From positions 1 through 34,293 of the forward strand of contig CABSNF010000012.1 in the NCBI GenBank assembly GCA_902478995.1: a stretch of 34,293 bases of DNA, in the 5' to 3' direction. Shown in pieces: positions 9,901 to 17,311 of this stretch. The stretch's first letter is position 1; each line of letters opens with the position of its first letter. The notes under the pieces are model-generated. The model was not told the DNA's origin. It saw nothing but the letters and a program-made list of their open reading frames with translations, and searched no databases. This DNA comes from an uncultured Collinsella sp. Its GTDB lineage: Bacteria; Actinomycetota; Coriobacteriia; Coriobacteriales; Coriobacteriaceae. Position numbers and translations under genes: made by a program.

Positions 9901-11764
9901 TAAAGGTGCCGCCCTGGACGATCACCTGGCTGCCGATCTCCTTGGGGTCGCGCAGCTTAATGACCTTGAACAGGGCATTCTTGATGACGGAATAGGACAG
10001 GCCGGCCGCGATGTCGCCCACCGTGGCACCTTCCTTTTGCGCCTGTTTGACACGCGAGTTCATAAAGACCGTGCAGCGACTTCCCAGGTCGACCGGGGCC
10101 TTGGCATGGATGGCGGCGTCGGCAAACGCGCGCACGTCCATGTTCATAGAGACGGCGAAGCTCTCGATAAAGCTACCACAACCCGACGAACAGGCCTCGT
10201 TGAGCATGATGTGCTCGATAACACCGTCCTTGACGCGCAGGCACTTCATGTCCTGGCCGCCGATGTCCAGGATAAACTCGACGCCGGGCAGGAATGCCTT
10301 GGCGCCGCGCAGGTGCGCGACGGTCTCGATCTCGCCGGAGTCGGCCTTGAGGGCCTCGATGAGCAGCGCCTCGCCATAGCCCGTGGTGGTCACGTGGCCG
10401 ATGGTGCAGCCGGCGGGGATGTGCTTGTAGAAATCGGCCATGATGACCTTGGCCGTGCCCAGGATGTCGCCGTTGTTGTTGCCGTACCAGGTGTGCAACA
10501 GTTGGCCGTCCTCGCCCACGAGCGCGGCCTTCATGGTAGTGGAACCGGCGTCGATACCGATGAAGACGCGGCCGGTGTAGCCTTCGAGCTTGCCCTTGGG
10601 GACAACCTCGGTGTCGTGGCGACCCTTGAACTCGGCAAAGTCCTCGTCGGTGGCAAAGAGCGGATCCAGGCGCTCGACCTCGGCACCCTGTGTGTCACCC
10701 AGGCTGTCGATGGCCTCGATGAGCTGCGGGAACGTGCTGAGCTTGTTGGACTCGTGCGCCATGGCGGCGCCGCTCGCCACAAACAGGTGGGCGTTTTGGG
10801 GCACGATGCGGTGCTCCTCGTCCAAGTTGAGTGTGAGGTAGAAGCGGTGGCGCAGCTCGGAGAGGTACTGCAGCGGGCCACCCAGGAAGGCGACGTTGCC
10901 GCGAATGGGACGGCCGCACGCCAGGCCCGAGATGGTCTGGGTCACGACAGCCTGGAAGATGGAGGCGGCCACGTCCTCGGGGCGAGCGCCCTCGTTGAGC
11001 AGCGGCTGGACGTCGGTCTTGGCAAAGACGCCGCAGCGGCTGGCGATGGGATAGATGGTGGTGGCGTTGGCCGCGAGCTCGTTGAGGCCGCTGGCATCGG
11101 TGTGCAGCAGGGTGGCCATCTGGTCGATGAACGCGCCCGTGCCGCCGGCGCAGGTGCCGTTCATGCGCTGCTCGATGCCGTTGTCGAAGTAGATGATCTT
11201 GGCGTCCTCGCCGCCCAGCTCGATGGCGACATCGGTGGCCGGGATAAGGGTCTCGACGGCACGCTTGCTGGCAATGACCTCCTGGACAAACTCCAGGTCG
11301 AGCCACTGGGACAGCAGCAGGCCGCCCGAGCCGGTAATGGCGCAGGTCATTTGGGCCGTCGGCAGCACGGTCGCAGCGCCCTCGAACAGGTCGCGGGCGC
11401 AGGCACGGACGTCGGTGTGGTGGCGCTGGTACTTGGCGTAGACAATCTGGTTGTCGTCGTTGAGCACAGCGAGCTTAACGGTGGTGGAGCCCACGTCGAT
11501 GCCCAAGTGCAGGTTGCCACGAGCGTTCTCGGGGTTGAAGATCGCGCCTTCGGGGGTGTGGGCGGCGGCTACGGGCTCAGCGGCGGTGGCGGGCTCGCTA
11601 GCGACGGACGTCTCCCCTGCCGCGTTCTTGGCATCGGCAACTGCCTCGGCAACTTTCTCGGCAGCTGCGGTCGCGGCCTTCTGCGCGGCATCCACCACGG
11701 CGGGTGCAGCCTCACGCGCGGCAGCGACCATACGGTCCTTAATGCCCTCGACGAGTTTGCTCAT
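6983..11764 (-). CDS. Fused 2-hydroxyacyl-CoA dehydratase activase-type protein
   Basis: At 1593 residues this is a giant activase of the BadF/BadG/BcrA/BcrD type. Residues 1-80 are an Ala-rich helical extension. Two ASKHA ATPase domains follow: one from about 85 (LGIDVGSTTVKLA) with cysteines in NGTCAGGTGAF and ASRCGVFAKTD, the second from about 402 (IGIDAGSTTMKAA) with cysteines in NEACSSGCGSF and GSRCTVFMNSR. In HgdC-type activases such cysteines bridge a [4Fe-4S] cluster between subunits. Next come a CxxCxxxC segment (RCGRCSNNC), a DUF2229-like domain (VGIPRALNMYENYPF) and an HgdB-like domain (YVNNDICYPSILVTG). Family members drive ATP-dependent one-electron reduction of radical dehydratases. 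No separate dehydratase alpha/beta subunits lie nearby, so the substrate is unknown. The TetR gene ends 11 bases upstream, suggesting co-transcription. The ATG has GAGGAGA upstream. Confidence 0.88.
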   Translation of the reverse strand: MSKLVEGIKDRMVAAAREAAPAVVDAAQKAATAAAEKVAEAVADAKNAAGETSVASEPATAAEPVAAAHTPEGAIFNPENARGNLHLGIDVGSTTVKLAVLNDDNQIVYAKYQRHHTDVRACARDLFEGAATVLPTAQMTCAITGSGGLLLSQWLDLEFVQEVIASKRAVETLIPATDVAIELGGEDAKIIYFDNGIEQRMNGTCAGGTGAFIDQMATLLHTDASGLNELAANATTIYPIASRCGVFAKTDVQPLLNEGARPEDVAASIFQAVVTQTISGLACGRPIRGNVAFLGGPLQYLSELRHRFYLTLNLDEEHRIVPQNAHLFVASGAAMAHESNKLSTFPQLIEAIDSLGDTQGAEVERLDPLFATDEDFAEFKGRHDTEVVPKGKLEGYTGRVFIGIDAGSTTMKAALVGEDGQLLHTWYGNNNGDILGTAKVIMADFYKHIPAGCTIGHVTTTGYGEALLIEALKADSGEIETVAHLRGAKAFLPGVEFILDIGGQDMKCLRVKDGVIEHIMLNEACSSGCGSFIESFAVSMNMDVRAFADAAIHAKAPVDLGSRCTVFMNSRVKQAQKEGATVGDIAAGLSYSVIKNALFKVIKLRDPKEIGSQVIVQGGTFMSDATLRAFEQLTGVHAVRPDIAGCMGAYGAALLARDRAGADGTSTILSAEDIAHLTVTQKHVRCGRCSNNCQLTVNDFGGGRRFITGNRCEKGAGHKKQKTEAPNLFKKKNDLLFNREVLSPDEAPRGTVGIPRALNMYENYPFWHAFFTRLGFSVQLSDQSSKKTYQAGIESMPSESVCYPAKMSHGHVMNLIDRDVDFIWMPCVRWERKEDPTAGNCYNCPIVMSYPTALALNIDEIREQNIEFLYPFVPYHDKTELKHRLYQVLAVDRVADAEAGRGRVRGPKITRSEVDAAVNAAYEADARFHEDIQTMGEEALKWVEDHGGHGIVLAGRPYHNDPEINHALPELISSFGFAVFTEDSLAHLVKPERPIRVVDQWMYHSRLYAVARFVTMRNDLDLIQLNSFGCGLDALTTDQVQEILEASGKIYTVLKIDEVSNLGAARIRIRSLMAALKDQEAERLAEATAAGEAYEQGDAAPVAPSTDVPAFASRKYTFEAQRESASTAWPKVPFTEQMREEGYTILCPQMAPIHFDLVKEVFRGAGYNLELLPSTDHDAVEAGLRYVNNDICYPSILVTGQIMEAIESGRYDLSKTAVVISQTGGGCRATNYIALIRKALRESGHPEIPVISLSAVALGEDNPGFKITPALLKQAVYAVLFGDVMMQMLYRCRPYEATPGAANALYEEYMARARKLAPKFNRHNYTKLCREAIRAFDTMPLVGEGTKPRVGVVGEILVKFHPTANNHVVDVIEREGCEAVVPGLLDFFLYSMSNAELQKDELGSSATTRAGMQALIKLVDWMRTPVEEMLEKSRRFEAPERIGTMADKARTVLSVCNNMGEGWLLTAEMLDLIDHGAPNIICTQPFACLPNHVVGKAVIKELRRQHPESNIVAVDYDPGASEVNQLNRIKLMISVAKENMRAGKGFKLEKVAPLAMDEVTGQMRAHDGCVSCGSVDESAVASVAERLGRGIKK

Positions 11765-11775
11765 TGTCTCTCCTC

Positions 11776-12486
11776 TTAGTTGTTGGACTCGACGGCTGCG
11801 GCGGTGTCGGCCGCGTCCTCGATCTGCAGGTTCAATAGCTTCATGCCGTATTCCGGCACGTTGATATCGATGGGTTGGCCATACAGGTCACCAGGGCGCA
11901 CAAAAGCGAGCACCGTCATAATGCGCGCCATGGCCTCGGGCGATTCGGTGAGCCCACGCTCAAACCAGCGCTGAATCATGCCGACCTCGGCACTCACGAC
12001 GTAGGTGACGTAGTAGTCAAAGAACGTGCCCAGCGCCAGGCCCAAAATGCCCGTCTGCGCACGCGGCACCACAGCCTCACACGCGGTGTCGATGATCCTT
12101 TTAATGAAGGCCTGGTCGCCGCCCGGACCCAGCAGCGCACCGATTAAGTCGCGATTGGCCGCAAGATAACGCAGCAGCTCAACCGAACCGGGTGCCGGCT
12201 CGAGCTCATCGATGTTGTGATAGAGGTCGGGCAGCTGAGCTGCGGTGATGAGCTCAATGCGCTCACGGATCTCGGCCAGCAAGCCGTCCTCGATTTGATT
12301 GATAAAGTCGGGGATATCGCGGTAATGCGAATAGAACGTGCGACGCGTAAGGCCAGCGCGCTCGGTGAGCGACGCGACATTAATGCGCGAAAGGTCGCCG
12401 CTTTCGGCAAGCTCGCTAGCAAGTGCCTGGCGAAGGGCACGCTGCGAGCGAAGGGACCGGCGATCACATTTCTCGAGCTGGGACAA
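11776..12486 (-). CDS. TetR/AcrR family transcriptional regulator
   Basis: This 236-residue protein has an N-terminal TetR helix-turn-helix at about residues 20-60 (SLTERAGLTRRTFYSHY, the family's recognition helix) and an all-helical ligand-binding C-terminal part. It starts at TTG with a strong AAGGAGGA site close upstream; no ATG or GTG lies nearby in frame. It is the first gene of a two-gene minus-strand unit with the giant activase, 11 bases apart, which suggests that it controls that gene and itself. Repeated TGCACA half-sites in its upstream region are candidate operators. The ligand is unknown; an acyl-CoA or related metabolite would fit the neighbour (inference). Confidence 0.85.
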   Translation of the reverse strand: MSQLEKCDRRSLRSQRALRQALASELAESGDLSRINVASLTERAGLTRRTFYSHYRDIPDFINQIEDGLLAEIRERIELITAAQLPDLYHNIDELEPAPGSVELLRYLAANRDLIGALLGPGGDQAFIKRIIDTACEAVVPRAQTGILGLALGTFFDYYVTYVVSAEVGMIQRWFERGLTESPEAMARIMTVLAFVRPGDLYGQPIDINVPEYGMKLLNLQIEDAADTAAAVESNN

Positions 12487-12515
12487 GCGTCCTCCTTGTT
12501 ACTCAGCCTGTGCGC

Positions 12516-12552
12516 TATTGCACAGTGCGAGTATTATTGCACACCGTGTGCA
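12516..12552. promoter_or_regulatory. Candidate TetR operator: TGCACA repeats
   Basis: TATTGCACA occurs at 12516-12524 and again at 12535-12543, 19 bases apart. The second copy begins a near-perfect palindrome, TGCACACCGTGTGCA, at 12538-12552. The sites lie 30-66 bases upstream of the TetR start, where an autoregulatory operator would be expected. Confidence 0.5.
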
Positions 12553-12607
12553 TCAACACGTAAAGGCAATATTTGGGATGTGACGAAGGGGCAGTCCTTT
12601 TGTCGCA

Positions 12608-13471
12608 TTATTCGATGACGGTGCGGGAGTTTTGCTTGTGCATGGTGGCAAGCATGTGTTTGGGAACGGCGTGGGCCATGCAGCTACCGATAGTCGCGCT
12701 TGCGGCGGCCTTGGCCGCGTCACTGCCGTTTTTGGTCGCGTAGCTGTGGCGGAAGCGTTTGAGCATGGCAATGTCGTTGCCGCCGTCGCCGTAGACCGCG
12801 ACCTCGTCCTCGGCAATGCCGTAGTAGCCCGCCAGCCAGGCCACGCTCTCGCCCTTGTTGCATGCCACATCCGTGATCTCAAACATCACCGGGTCAAACG
12901 GCGCGTTGACCACGCGGTCCGAGCGCTCGGCCAAATACGCCTTAAGGTCGCGCTCCAGCTCGGGCGAGATCACACGGCAGTTGATCTTGCACACATCGTG
13001 GCGCAGAATGTCACCGATCGACTGGTCGAAATACTGTTCCTCGTGATACCCGCCACGTGCACGCATGCCGCGCATCACGATGCGCTTGATAGGACTGTCC
13101 TTTTTAAAGCCCGCCTGATGCATCTCGAACGAGCCGCTCGAGAACATGCCATCGGGCGTGGAGCAATCAAAGCAAATGTCCGGGAACTCCTTGAGCAGCT
13201 CCTCGGTGATCTGCGGATCGATGGTCCAGGTCTTGAGCACCTCGCCATGACTGTCGCGCACAATGGAGCCGTTAGAGCAGCAGGCATCGAGCGCCAGCCC
13301 CGTAAAGCCATGTTCGCCGATCGGCAACGTCGAGCGCCCGGTCGCAGGAACCACATGCAGGCCAGCCTCGGTCAGCTCGCGAATGGCACGGCGGATGGTC
13401 CCATCTGCCTCGTGCAGGGCGTTCAGCAGTGTTCCGTCTAAGTCACTCGCAAACATCTTGATCATGGGCAT
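12608..13471 (-). CDS. HAD superfamily Cof-type phosphatase
   Basis: This 287-residue protein belongs to the Cof/YidA class of HAD hydrolases, which dephosphorylate small phosphorylated metabolites in the cytoplasm with Mg2+. Motif I is DLDGTLL at 10-16 (nucleophile Asp10, general acid Asp12). Lys206 in the CNKGESVAWL segment is the motif III lysine, and motif IV is GDGGNDIAML at 228-237. A type-IIB cap occupies the middle. Two ATGs two codons apart (13471, 13465) share the GAAGGAGAGG ribosome-binding site; the second gives the more usual family N-terminus. It is transcribed toward the TetR gene's upstream region and appears to be a single gene. The exact substrate cannot be told from sequence. 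Confidence 0.88.
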   Translation of the reverse strand: MPMIKMFASDLDGTLLNALHEADGTIRRAIRELTEAGLHVVPATGRSTLPIGEHGFTGLALDACCSNGSIVRDSHGEVLKTWTIDPQITEELLKEFPDICFDCSTPDGMFSSGSFEMHQAGFKKDSPIKRIVMRGMRARGGYHEEQYFDQSIGDILRHDVCKINCRVISPELERDLKAYLAERSDRVVNAPFDPVMFEITDVACNKGESVAWLAGYYGIAEDEVAVYGDGGNDIAMLKRFRHSYATKNGSDAAKAAASATIGSCMAHAVPKHMLATMHKQNSRTVIE

Positions 13472-13506
13472 GCCTCTCCTTCGTCTGCACGATATTGTAG
13501 ACGAGA

Positions 13507-13536
13507 ACGGGCGCGCCCCAAGAGAGGCGCGCCCGT
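13507..13536 (-). terminator. Hairpin after glnK
   Basis: ACGGGCGCGCC (13507-13517) pairs perfectly with GGCGCGCCCGT (13526-13536), 17 bases after the glnK stop on the minus strand. The following bases are CTCGTC rather than a U-run, so termination strength is uncertain. Confidence 0.55.
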
Positions 13537-13552
13537 CAGGCGAAAGATTGTC

Positions 13553-13891
13553 CTACACCGCGGCGGGGCCGTGTTCGCCGGTACGGATGCGGATGACTTC
13601 CTCGACCGGCTCGACCCAGATCTTGCCATCACCGACGGCTCCGGTGCGAGCGGCGTTGCAGATGATGTCGACAATGCCATCGACGTGCTCATCGGCGCAG
13701 ATAAGGGTGAACTGCACCTTAGGGATCGTGTTGACAAGCAACTCGTTGCCGCGCACGTATTCCTTCCAGCCATGCTGTGAGCCGCAGCCCTGCACCTGGT
13801 TGATAGTCATACCGCGAACATCAGCAGCAAACAGCGCGTCTTTAAGAACCTCAAGCTTTTCCTGGCGCACGATGGCCGTGATCTTTTTCAT
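13553..13891 (-). CDS. glnK: P-II nitrogen regulatory protein (GlnK/GlnB)
   Basis: At 112 residues this has the exact family length and aligns without gaps to enterobacterial GlnK. Gln39 (2-oxoglutarate binding), the Gly-rich T-loop base and the C-terminal RIRTGE ATP-binding segment are kept. P-II trimers sense 2-oxoglutarate, ATP and ADP and plug the Amt channel. The position of Tyr51, the residue uridylylated in enterobacteria and adenylylated in many actinobacteria, is Leu51, and position 46 is Val, so covalent T-loop control in the usual form seems absent; Tyr45 is the only nearby tyrosine. Gene order amt-glnK on one strand is the standard pairing. The ATG has AGAGAGGA eight bases upstream. 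Confidence 0.93.
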   Translation of the reverse strand: MKKITAIVRQEKLEVLKDALFAADVRGMTINQVQGCGSQHGWKEYVRGNELLVNTIPKVQFTLICADEHVDGIVDIICNAARTGAVGDGKIWVEPVEEVIRIRTGEHGPAAV

Positions 13892-13940
13892 AATGAATTC
13901 CTCTCTTTAATAAAAGAAATTGATTGTCCTTCACATGACA

Positions 13941-14042
13941 CGGGTTTTCCAGGTGCCCGAGATTGCCCCGAAAGAGGAGCGCCGCGTACTTCGGTACGCA
14001 AGCGACGGTTTGAGGGGCAAGGTCGGGTGCCTGGGAAAGCCG
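13941..14042. ncRNA. Large hairpin between amt and glnK
   Basis: Bases 13941-13969 pair with 14014-14042 as a 29-position stem without bulges (three mismatched positions, several G-U pairs). An internal perfect GCGTAC/GTACGC stem (13984-13999) is capped by a UUCG tetraloop. The element sits wholly in the 156-base gap between the amt stop and the glnK start and would be transcribed if the two genes are co-transcribed. It may limit or stabilise parts of the transcript, or be an intergenic repeat. No known RNA family is recognised. Confidence 0.6.
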
Positions 14043-14047
14043 TGCCG

Positions 14048-15325
14048 CTAGTCAAGTCCCGAGAAGGAGGGATACGCACTTTCGCCGTGCTGACTCGCAT
14101 CCAAGCCCAGCGCCTCGTCGGCCTCGTCCACGCGCAGGCTGCCGTGGAACAGCGCCTTGACCACCGCGGCGATCACCAAGTCGAGCACCAGTACAATAGC
14201 GACCGTCACCACAATGCCCAAGATCTGCGAGATGAGCAGCGACACGTCACCCGTGTAGAACAGGCCACCTTTACCGGTCCACGAGAGCTCCGGCACGCAG
14301 AACAGGCCCGTAAGCACGCCGCCCAAGATGCCGCCGATGCCGTGGCAGCCAAACGCATCGAGTGCATCGTCGTAGCCGAACTTGGTCTTGAGATGGCTGA
14401 TGGCCAAGTAGCAGACGGGCGAGACGATCAGGCCCATGACCAGCGCCGCCCACGGCTCGACAAAGCCTGCGCCGGGCGTGACCACCACAAGGCCCGCAAC
14501 CAAACCGGTACTGGCACCCACCAGCGTGGGGCGACCGGTGTGCACGCGCTCGACGGCAAGCCACGAGACCATGCCCGCTGCGCTGGCCGTCACGGTGTTG
14601 AGGATGGCAAGTGCCGCCACGGCGTCGGCCTTGAACTCGCTGCCGCCGTTAAAGCCAAACCAGCCAAACCAAAGCAAGCCGGCGCCCAGCGCCACAAACG
14701 GCACGTTATGCGGGCGATAGCTCACCATGCCAAAACCGCGACGACGGCCGAGCATCAAGCAAAGAATCAGACCCGTCAGACCGGACGAGATGTGCACCAC
14801 GTCGCCGCCGGCAAAGTCGAGCGCGCCGATGATGTCGCCGATAAAGGAGCCCTCGCCGCCCCAAACCATGTGGGCAAGCGGCGCATAGACCACGAGCAGC
14901 CAAATGCCCAGGAAGGCCGCCATGGCACCAAACTTAACGCGGCCGGCCAGGCTGCCCGTGACGATAGCTGCCGTGATCATGGCAAACGCCATCTGAAAGG
15001 CGATGTTGATGATCTGAGGGTAGACGACACCGTCCGCAGCATTGCCCTCGGCCGCATGAAGCACCTGGTTGAGTACCGGCATGCACAGCAGCTGGTCAAG
15101 GCCCCCAATAAACGGGCTGGAACCGTCGCCGCCGTAGGCCAGCGACCAGCCGGCAACAATCCACAGCACACCAACCAGCCCAATAGCGCCAAAGCACATG
15201 AGCATGGTGTTAATGACATTTTTGCGCCTGGACAGGCCGCCATAGAAAAACGCCAGACCCGGTGTCATTAAAAACACGAGCATGGTGCAGATGAGCATAA
15301 ACGTTGTCGAACCCGTATCGTACAT
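14048..15325 (-). CDS. amt: Ammonium transporter (Amt/MEP/Rh family)
   Basis: The 425-residue protein starts at the ATG at 15325 (MYDTGSTTFML), preceded by AAGGGAG; a longer frame to 15382 adds 19 polar residues without support. It is a channel for NH4+/NH3 with eleven predicted transmembrane helices from residue 8 to about 395. The twin pore histidines are His178 (GGDVVHISSG) and His328 (FGCHGIGGILGG). The Amt signature region around DFAGGDVVHISSGLTGL is present, and the acidic C-terminal tail is typical. It forms a nitrogen-assimilation pair with glnK downstream; GlnK normally blocks this channel when nitrogen is plentiful. GAAAC direct repeats lie 100-150 bases upstream. Confidence 0.94.
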   Translation of the reverse strand: MYDTGSTTFMLICTMLVFLMTPGLAFFYGGLSRRKNVINTMLMCFGAIGLVGVLWIVAGWSLAYGGDGSSPFIGGLDQLLCMPVLNQVLHAAEGNAADGVVYPQIINIAFQMAFAMITAAIVTGSLAGRVKFGAMAAFLGIWLLVVYAPLAHMVWGGEGSFIGDIIGALDFAGGDVVHISSGLTGLILCLMLGRRRGFGMVSYRPHNVPFVALGAGLLWFGWFGFNGGSEFKADAVAALAILNTVTASAAGMVSWLAVERVHTGRPTLVGASTGLVAGLVVVTPGAGFVEPWAALVMGLIVSPVCYLAISHLKTKFGYDDALDAFGCHGIGGILGGVLTGLFCVPELSWTGKGGLFYTGDVSLLISQILGIVVTVAIVLVLDLVIAAVVKALFHGSLRVDEADEALGLDASQHGESAYPSFSGLD

Positions 15326-15428
15326 TCGCTCTCCCTTGGTCGCATGAACGTTGTCGGCGCCCATAATGCGGCTGAGGGACAACTGGTGTAGACCAGATAC
15401 GGCGTTGTTAAACGCAGCGTTGTCGAAT

Positions 15429-15476
15429 GGAAACGGTGCCGCAATCTTGGAAACGGCGCGGCAACGGACGCGAAAC
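15429..15476. promoter_or_regulatory. GAAAC direct repeats upstream of amt (possible nitrogen-control site)
   Basis: GGAAACGGTGCCGCAA (15429-15444) is nearly repeated as GGAAACGGCGCGGCAA (15449-15464), and a third GAAAC is at 15472-15476. The second and third fit GAAAC-n6-GCAAC-n6-GAAAC, the spacing of actinobacterial GlnR boxes. The identity is inferred from spacing only, and no GlnR gene is in the window. Confidence 0.35.
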
Positions 15477-15523
15477 GGACGGGAAATACGCGAGCAAGGA
15501 AGCCGTGAGCGTGCCCGTCCCGG

Positions 15524-16543
15524 CTAGTGGCGGAACAGCTCGCGGGCTCGGTCACGGAGGTCGGTAGCTCGGATGACGCCCTCGTAGCGGTTGATGCGCA
15601 AGCGCGGGAAGGCATTGAAGAAGCGCAGGTCGCGTCGGCTGAGCGACACGCTTGGCACCGGACGACTCATGCGCTTGCCGGCAAGGCGGCGGCTGAGTGA
15701 CGGACGCGACACGCTCGGCGCGGCATCGACCACGCGGCGGGCGGCAAGCGCCAGGCCCTGAGCGCCGTCCGAGATAAACGTCGGCATCGAAGCTTTCTCA
15801 CGCAGGGCATCGAGCGCTGCGTCGCCCAGCTCGGCCAGCCACGCGTTAACGGCACGGCTGCGGATATGCGTCTGCGCCACCGAGTCGATCGCCGAATCGG
15901 GAATACGTTCGAGCATGGAGTCAGACGCATCGGCAAGCGACTCATTGATGCGATCGGCAAGGTCGGCGCGCACACGCTCCAGCTGATCGGACAGGCGGCG
16001 CCAACTGGCCAAAGAGCATGCCGCGTCGACCATCATCGCGACCGCGACGATAAAGGCGGACAGTCGCACAATCAGCACCGGCAAATGGCCGAGCAGCCCC
16101 AGCAATGCCGGCTCCACTACGCGGCAAATGCACAGCGCACCCAAGCCAAACGCGCATGCCCAGTACAGACAGATGCGTCCGTGCAGGTTAAACGGCAGGT
16201 GCGAATAGTCCCAAAAGCGAGCGCCCGTTGTTTTTTCCAGCAGCACGCCCACGCTGTACTCAATCACGCTGCATACGAACGCTGCAGCGACAAACTGGCT
16301 CGACGCGTCAGGAATTCCGCGCAACAGCAGCCAGCAGGCAATGCCGCCCGCGCCATAGATGGGGCAGCACGGTCCCAACAAAAAGCCGCTGTTGGCAAAG
16401 CGCCCGTGGTTGAGCATGGCGCAGACCGTCGACTCCCAAGCCCAGCCGCAAAAACCGTAGAAGGCAAACGAGAGCACCAGCGCAGAGAGCGGACAGGCGG
16501 CAAGCGTCGCGCCGTCAAATGCCATGTCGATCGCGGTCCCCAC
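15524..16543 (-). CDS. CmpB-type (putative ABC transporter permease family) membrane protein
   Basis: This 339-residue protein belongs to the small membrane family named putative ABC-transporter permease CmpB (PF06541), with the hallmark RFWDYSHLPFNLHGRICLYW at about residues 108-127. Helices are near 18-36, 52-75, 84-103, 122-142 and 148-172. From about 175 onward there is a soluble helical extension of about 165 residues, ending in a Ser/Arg-rich tail, longer than the minimal family. No ATPase partner is nearby, and transport by this family has not been shown as far as I know. The GTG start at 16543 has AGGAGAGGG upstream and lies three bases after the HD-domain gene's stop, so the two are surely co-transcribed. 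Confidence 0.8.
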   Translation of the reverse strand: MGTAIDMAFDGATLAACPLSALVLSFAFYGFCGWAWESTVCAMLNHGRFANSGFLLGPCCPIYGAGGIACWLLLRGIPDASSQFVAAAFVCSVIEYSVGVLLEKTTGARFWDYSHLPFNLHGRICLYWACAFGLGALCICRVVEPALLGLLGHLPVLIVRLSAFIVAVAMMVDAACSLASWRRLSDQLERVRADLADRINESLADASDSMLERIPDSAIDSVAQTHIRSRAVNAWLAELGDAALDALREKASMPTFISDGAQGLALAARRVVDAAPSVSRPSLSRRLAGKRMSRPVPSVSLSRRDLRFFNAFPRLRINRYEGVIRATDLRDRARELFRH

Positions 16544-16546
16544 CGT

Positions 16547-17083
16547 CTACCCTCTCCTCTTCTCGCTCGATTCGCTGCTCACGCCATCGTCCGCCTCGTC
16601 CTTGCGCCGCAGACGACCGGCGACCGTCTCGCGCAGCGCGCACCATTTATCTGCCAGGCACACAATCCATGCCTCACGACACGTCGGCGGCACCGGTACC
16701 AGCGGAAACATATGGCGCGCGATGATATTCCGCTCGCGCGGCGTCAGCTCAAAATCCTCTTCGGCACGCGCCAGAGCAAAAAATGGATGCCGGAATCCGT
16801 GCAGTCGATGGCTCGGGTCGGGATCGTGCCAGTCATAGAGAAAGTAATCGTGCAGCAGGGCCCCGCGCAGCAACGAGGCGCGGTCAACCGAGACACCGAC
16901 GCGGCCCAGGCGCTCGGCAAAGGACAGGCTCGCCCGCGCTACCGAAGTCACATGCGCATAGACCGTCACGTCACCATGCTGGATAAACTCGCGCGTCAGG
17001 TCCAGACGGCCCATCTGTGCCAGTTGACGGGCAGCATAGTCGACCTCGTGCGCGATTTTCTCGGCACGAACGACATCGGACAT
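16547..17083 (-). CDS. HD-domain phosphohydrolase-like protein
   Basis: The 178-residue protein starts at the ATG at 17083 with a strong AAGGAGG site; the longer frame to 17155 is unsupported. It has an HD fold: His near 43 (VYAHVTSVA), the HD pair in RGALLHDYFLYDW at about 73-74, then a conserved DPSHRLHGFRHP segment and later His and Asp (IARHMFP; CLADKWCAL). Members are metal-dependent phosphohydrolases acting on nucleotides or other phosphoesters; the specific substrate is unknown. It is immediately upstream of the CmpB-type gene (three-base gap), a pairing often seen in Gram-positive genomes. It is divergent from the Dxs-like gene. Confidence 0.82.
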   Translation of the reverse strand: MSDVVRAEKIAHEVDYAARQLAQMGRLDLTREFIQHGDVTVYAHVTSVARASLSFAERLGRVGVSVDRASLLRGALLHDYFLYDWHDPDPSHRLHGFRHPFFALARAEEDFELTPRERNIIARHMFPLVPVPPTCREAWIVCLADKWCALRETVAGRLRRKDEADDGVSSESSEKRRG

Positions 17084-17311
17084 GCTGCCTCCTTCCAGCG
17101 ACTCACGGCGACAAGCCACGGCCTGTGCGCAATCGATAAAAACATCATGGAACACATCAGTATGGCATCAGACAAAACGTTTTGCCCCGCCAGTTGGCGA
17201 ATTACCGCGCCGCCGTCACATATCAAACGCCAAAATGTGCGAGACTGTTTTGTGCAATTGTGCCGGCCGAGGGAGCGCCGGCGCTCGATTCGCATGGAGT
17301 AACCCACAACG

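Noticed and set aside
7067..11779. Open frame of 1570 codons antisense to the activase gene
   Set aside because: It mirrors the activase almost exactly. In high-GC genes the third-position bias removes stop codons from one antisense frame. The translation has no recognisable domain, and the sense gene has clear motifs.
14027..15271. 414-codon frame antisense to amt
   Set aside because: Shadow of the amt gene; His/Arg/Asp-rich composition without domains.
15866..17302. 478-codon plus-strand frame across the HD and CmpB-type genes
   Set aside because: Antisense to two well-supported genes, with low-complexity basic composition and no ribosome-binding site.
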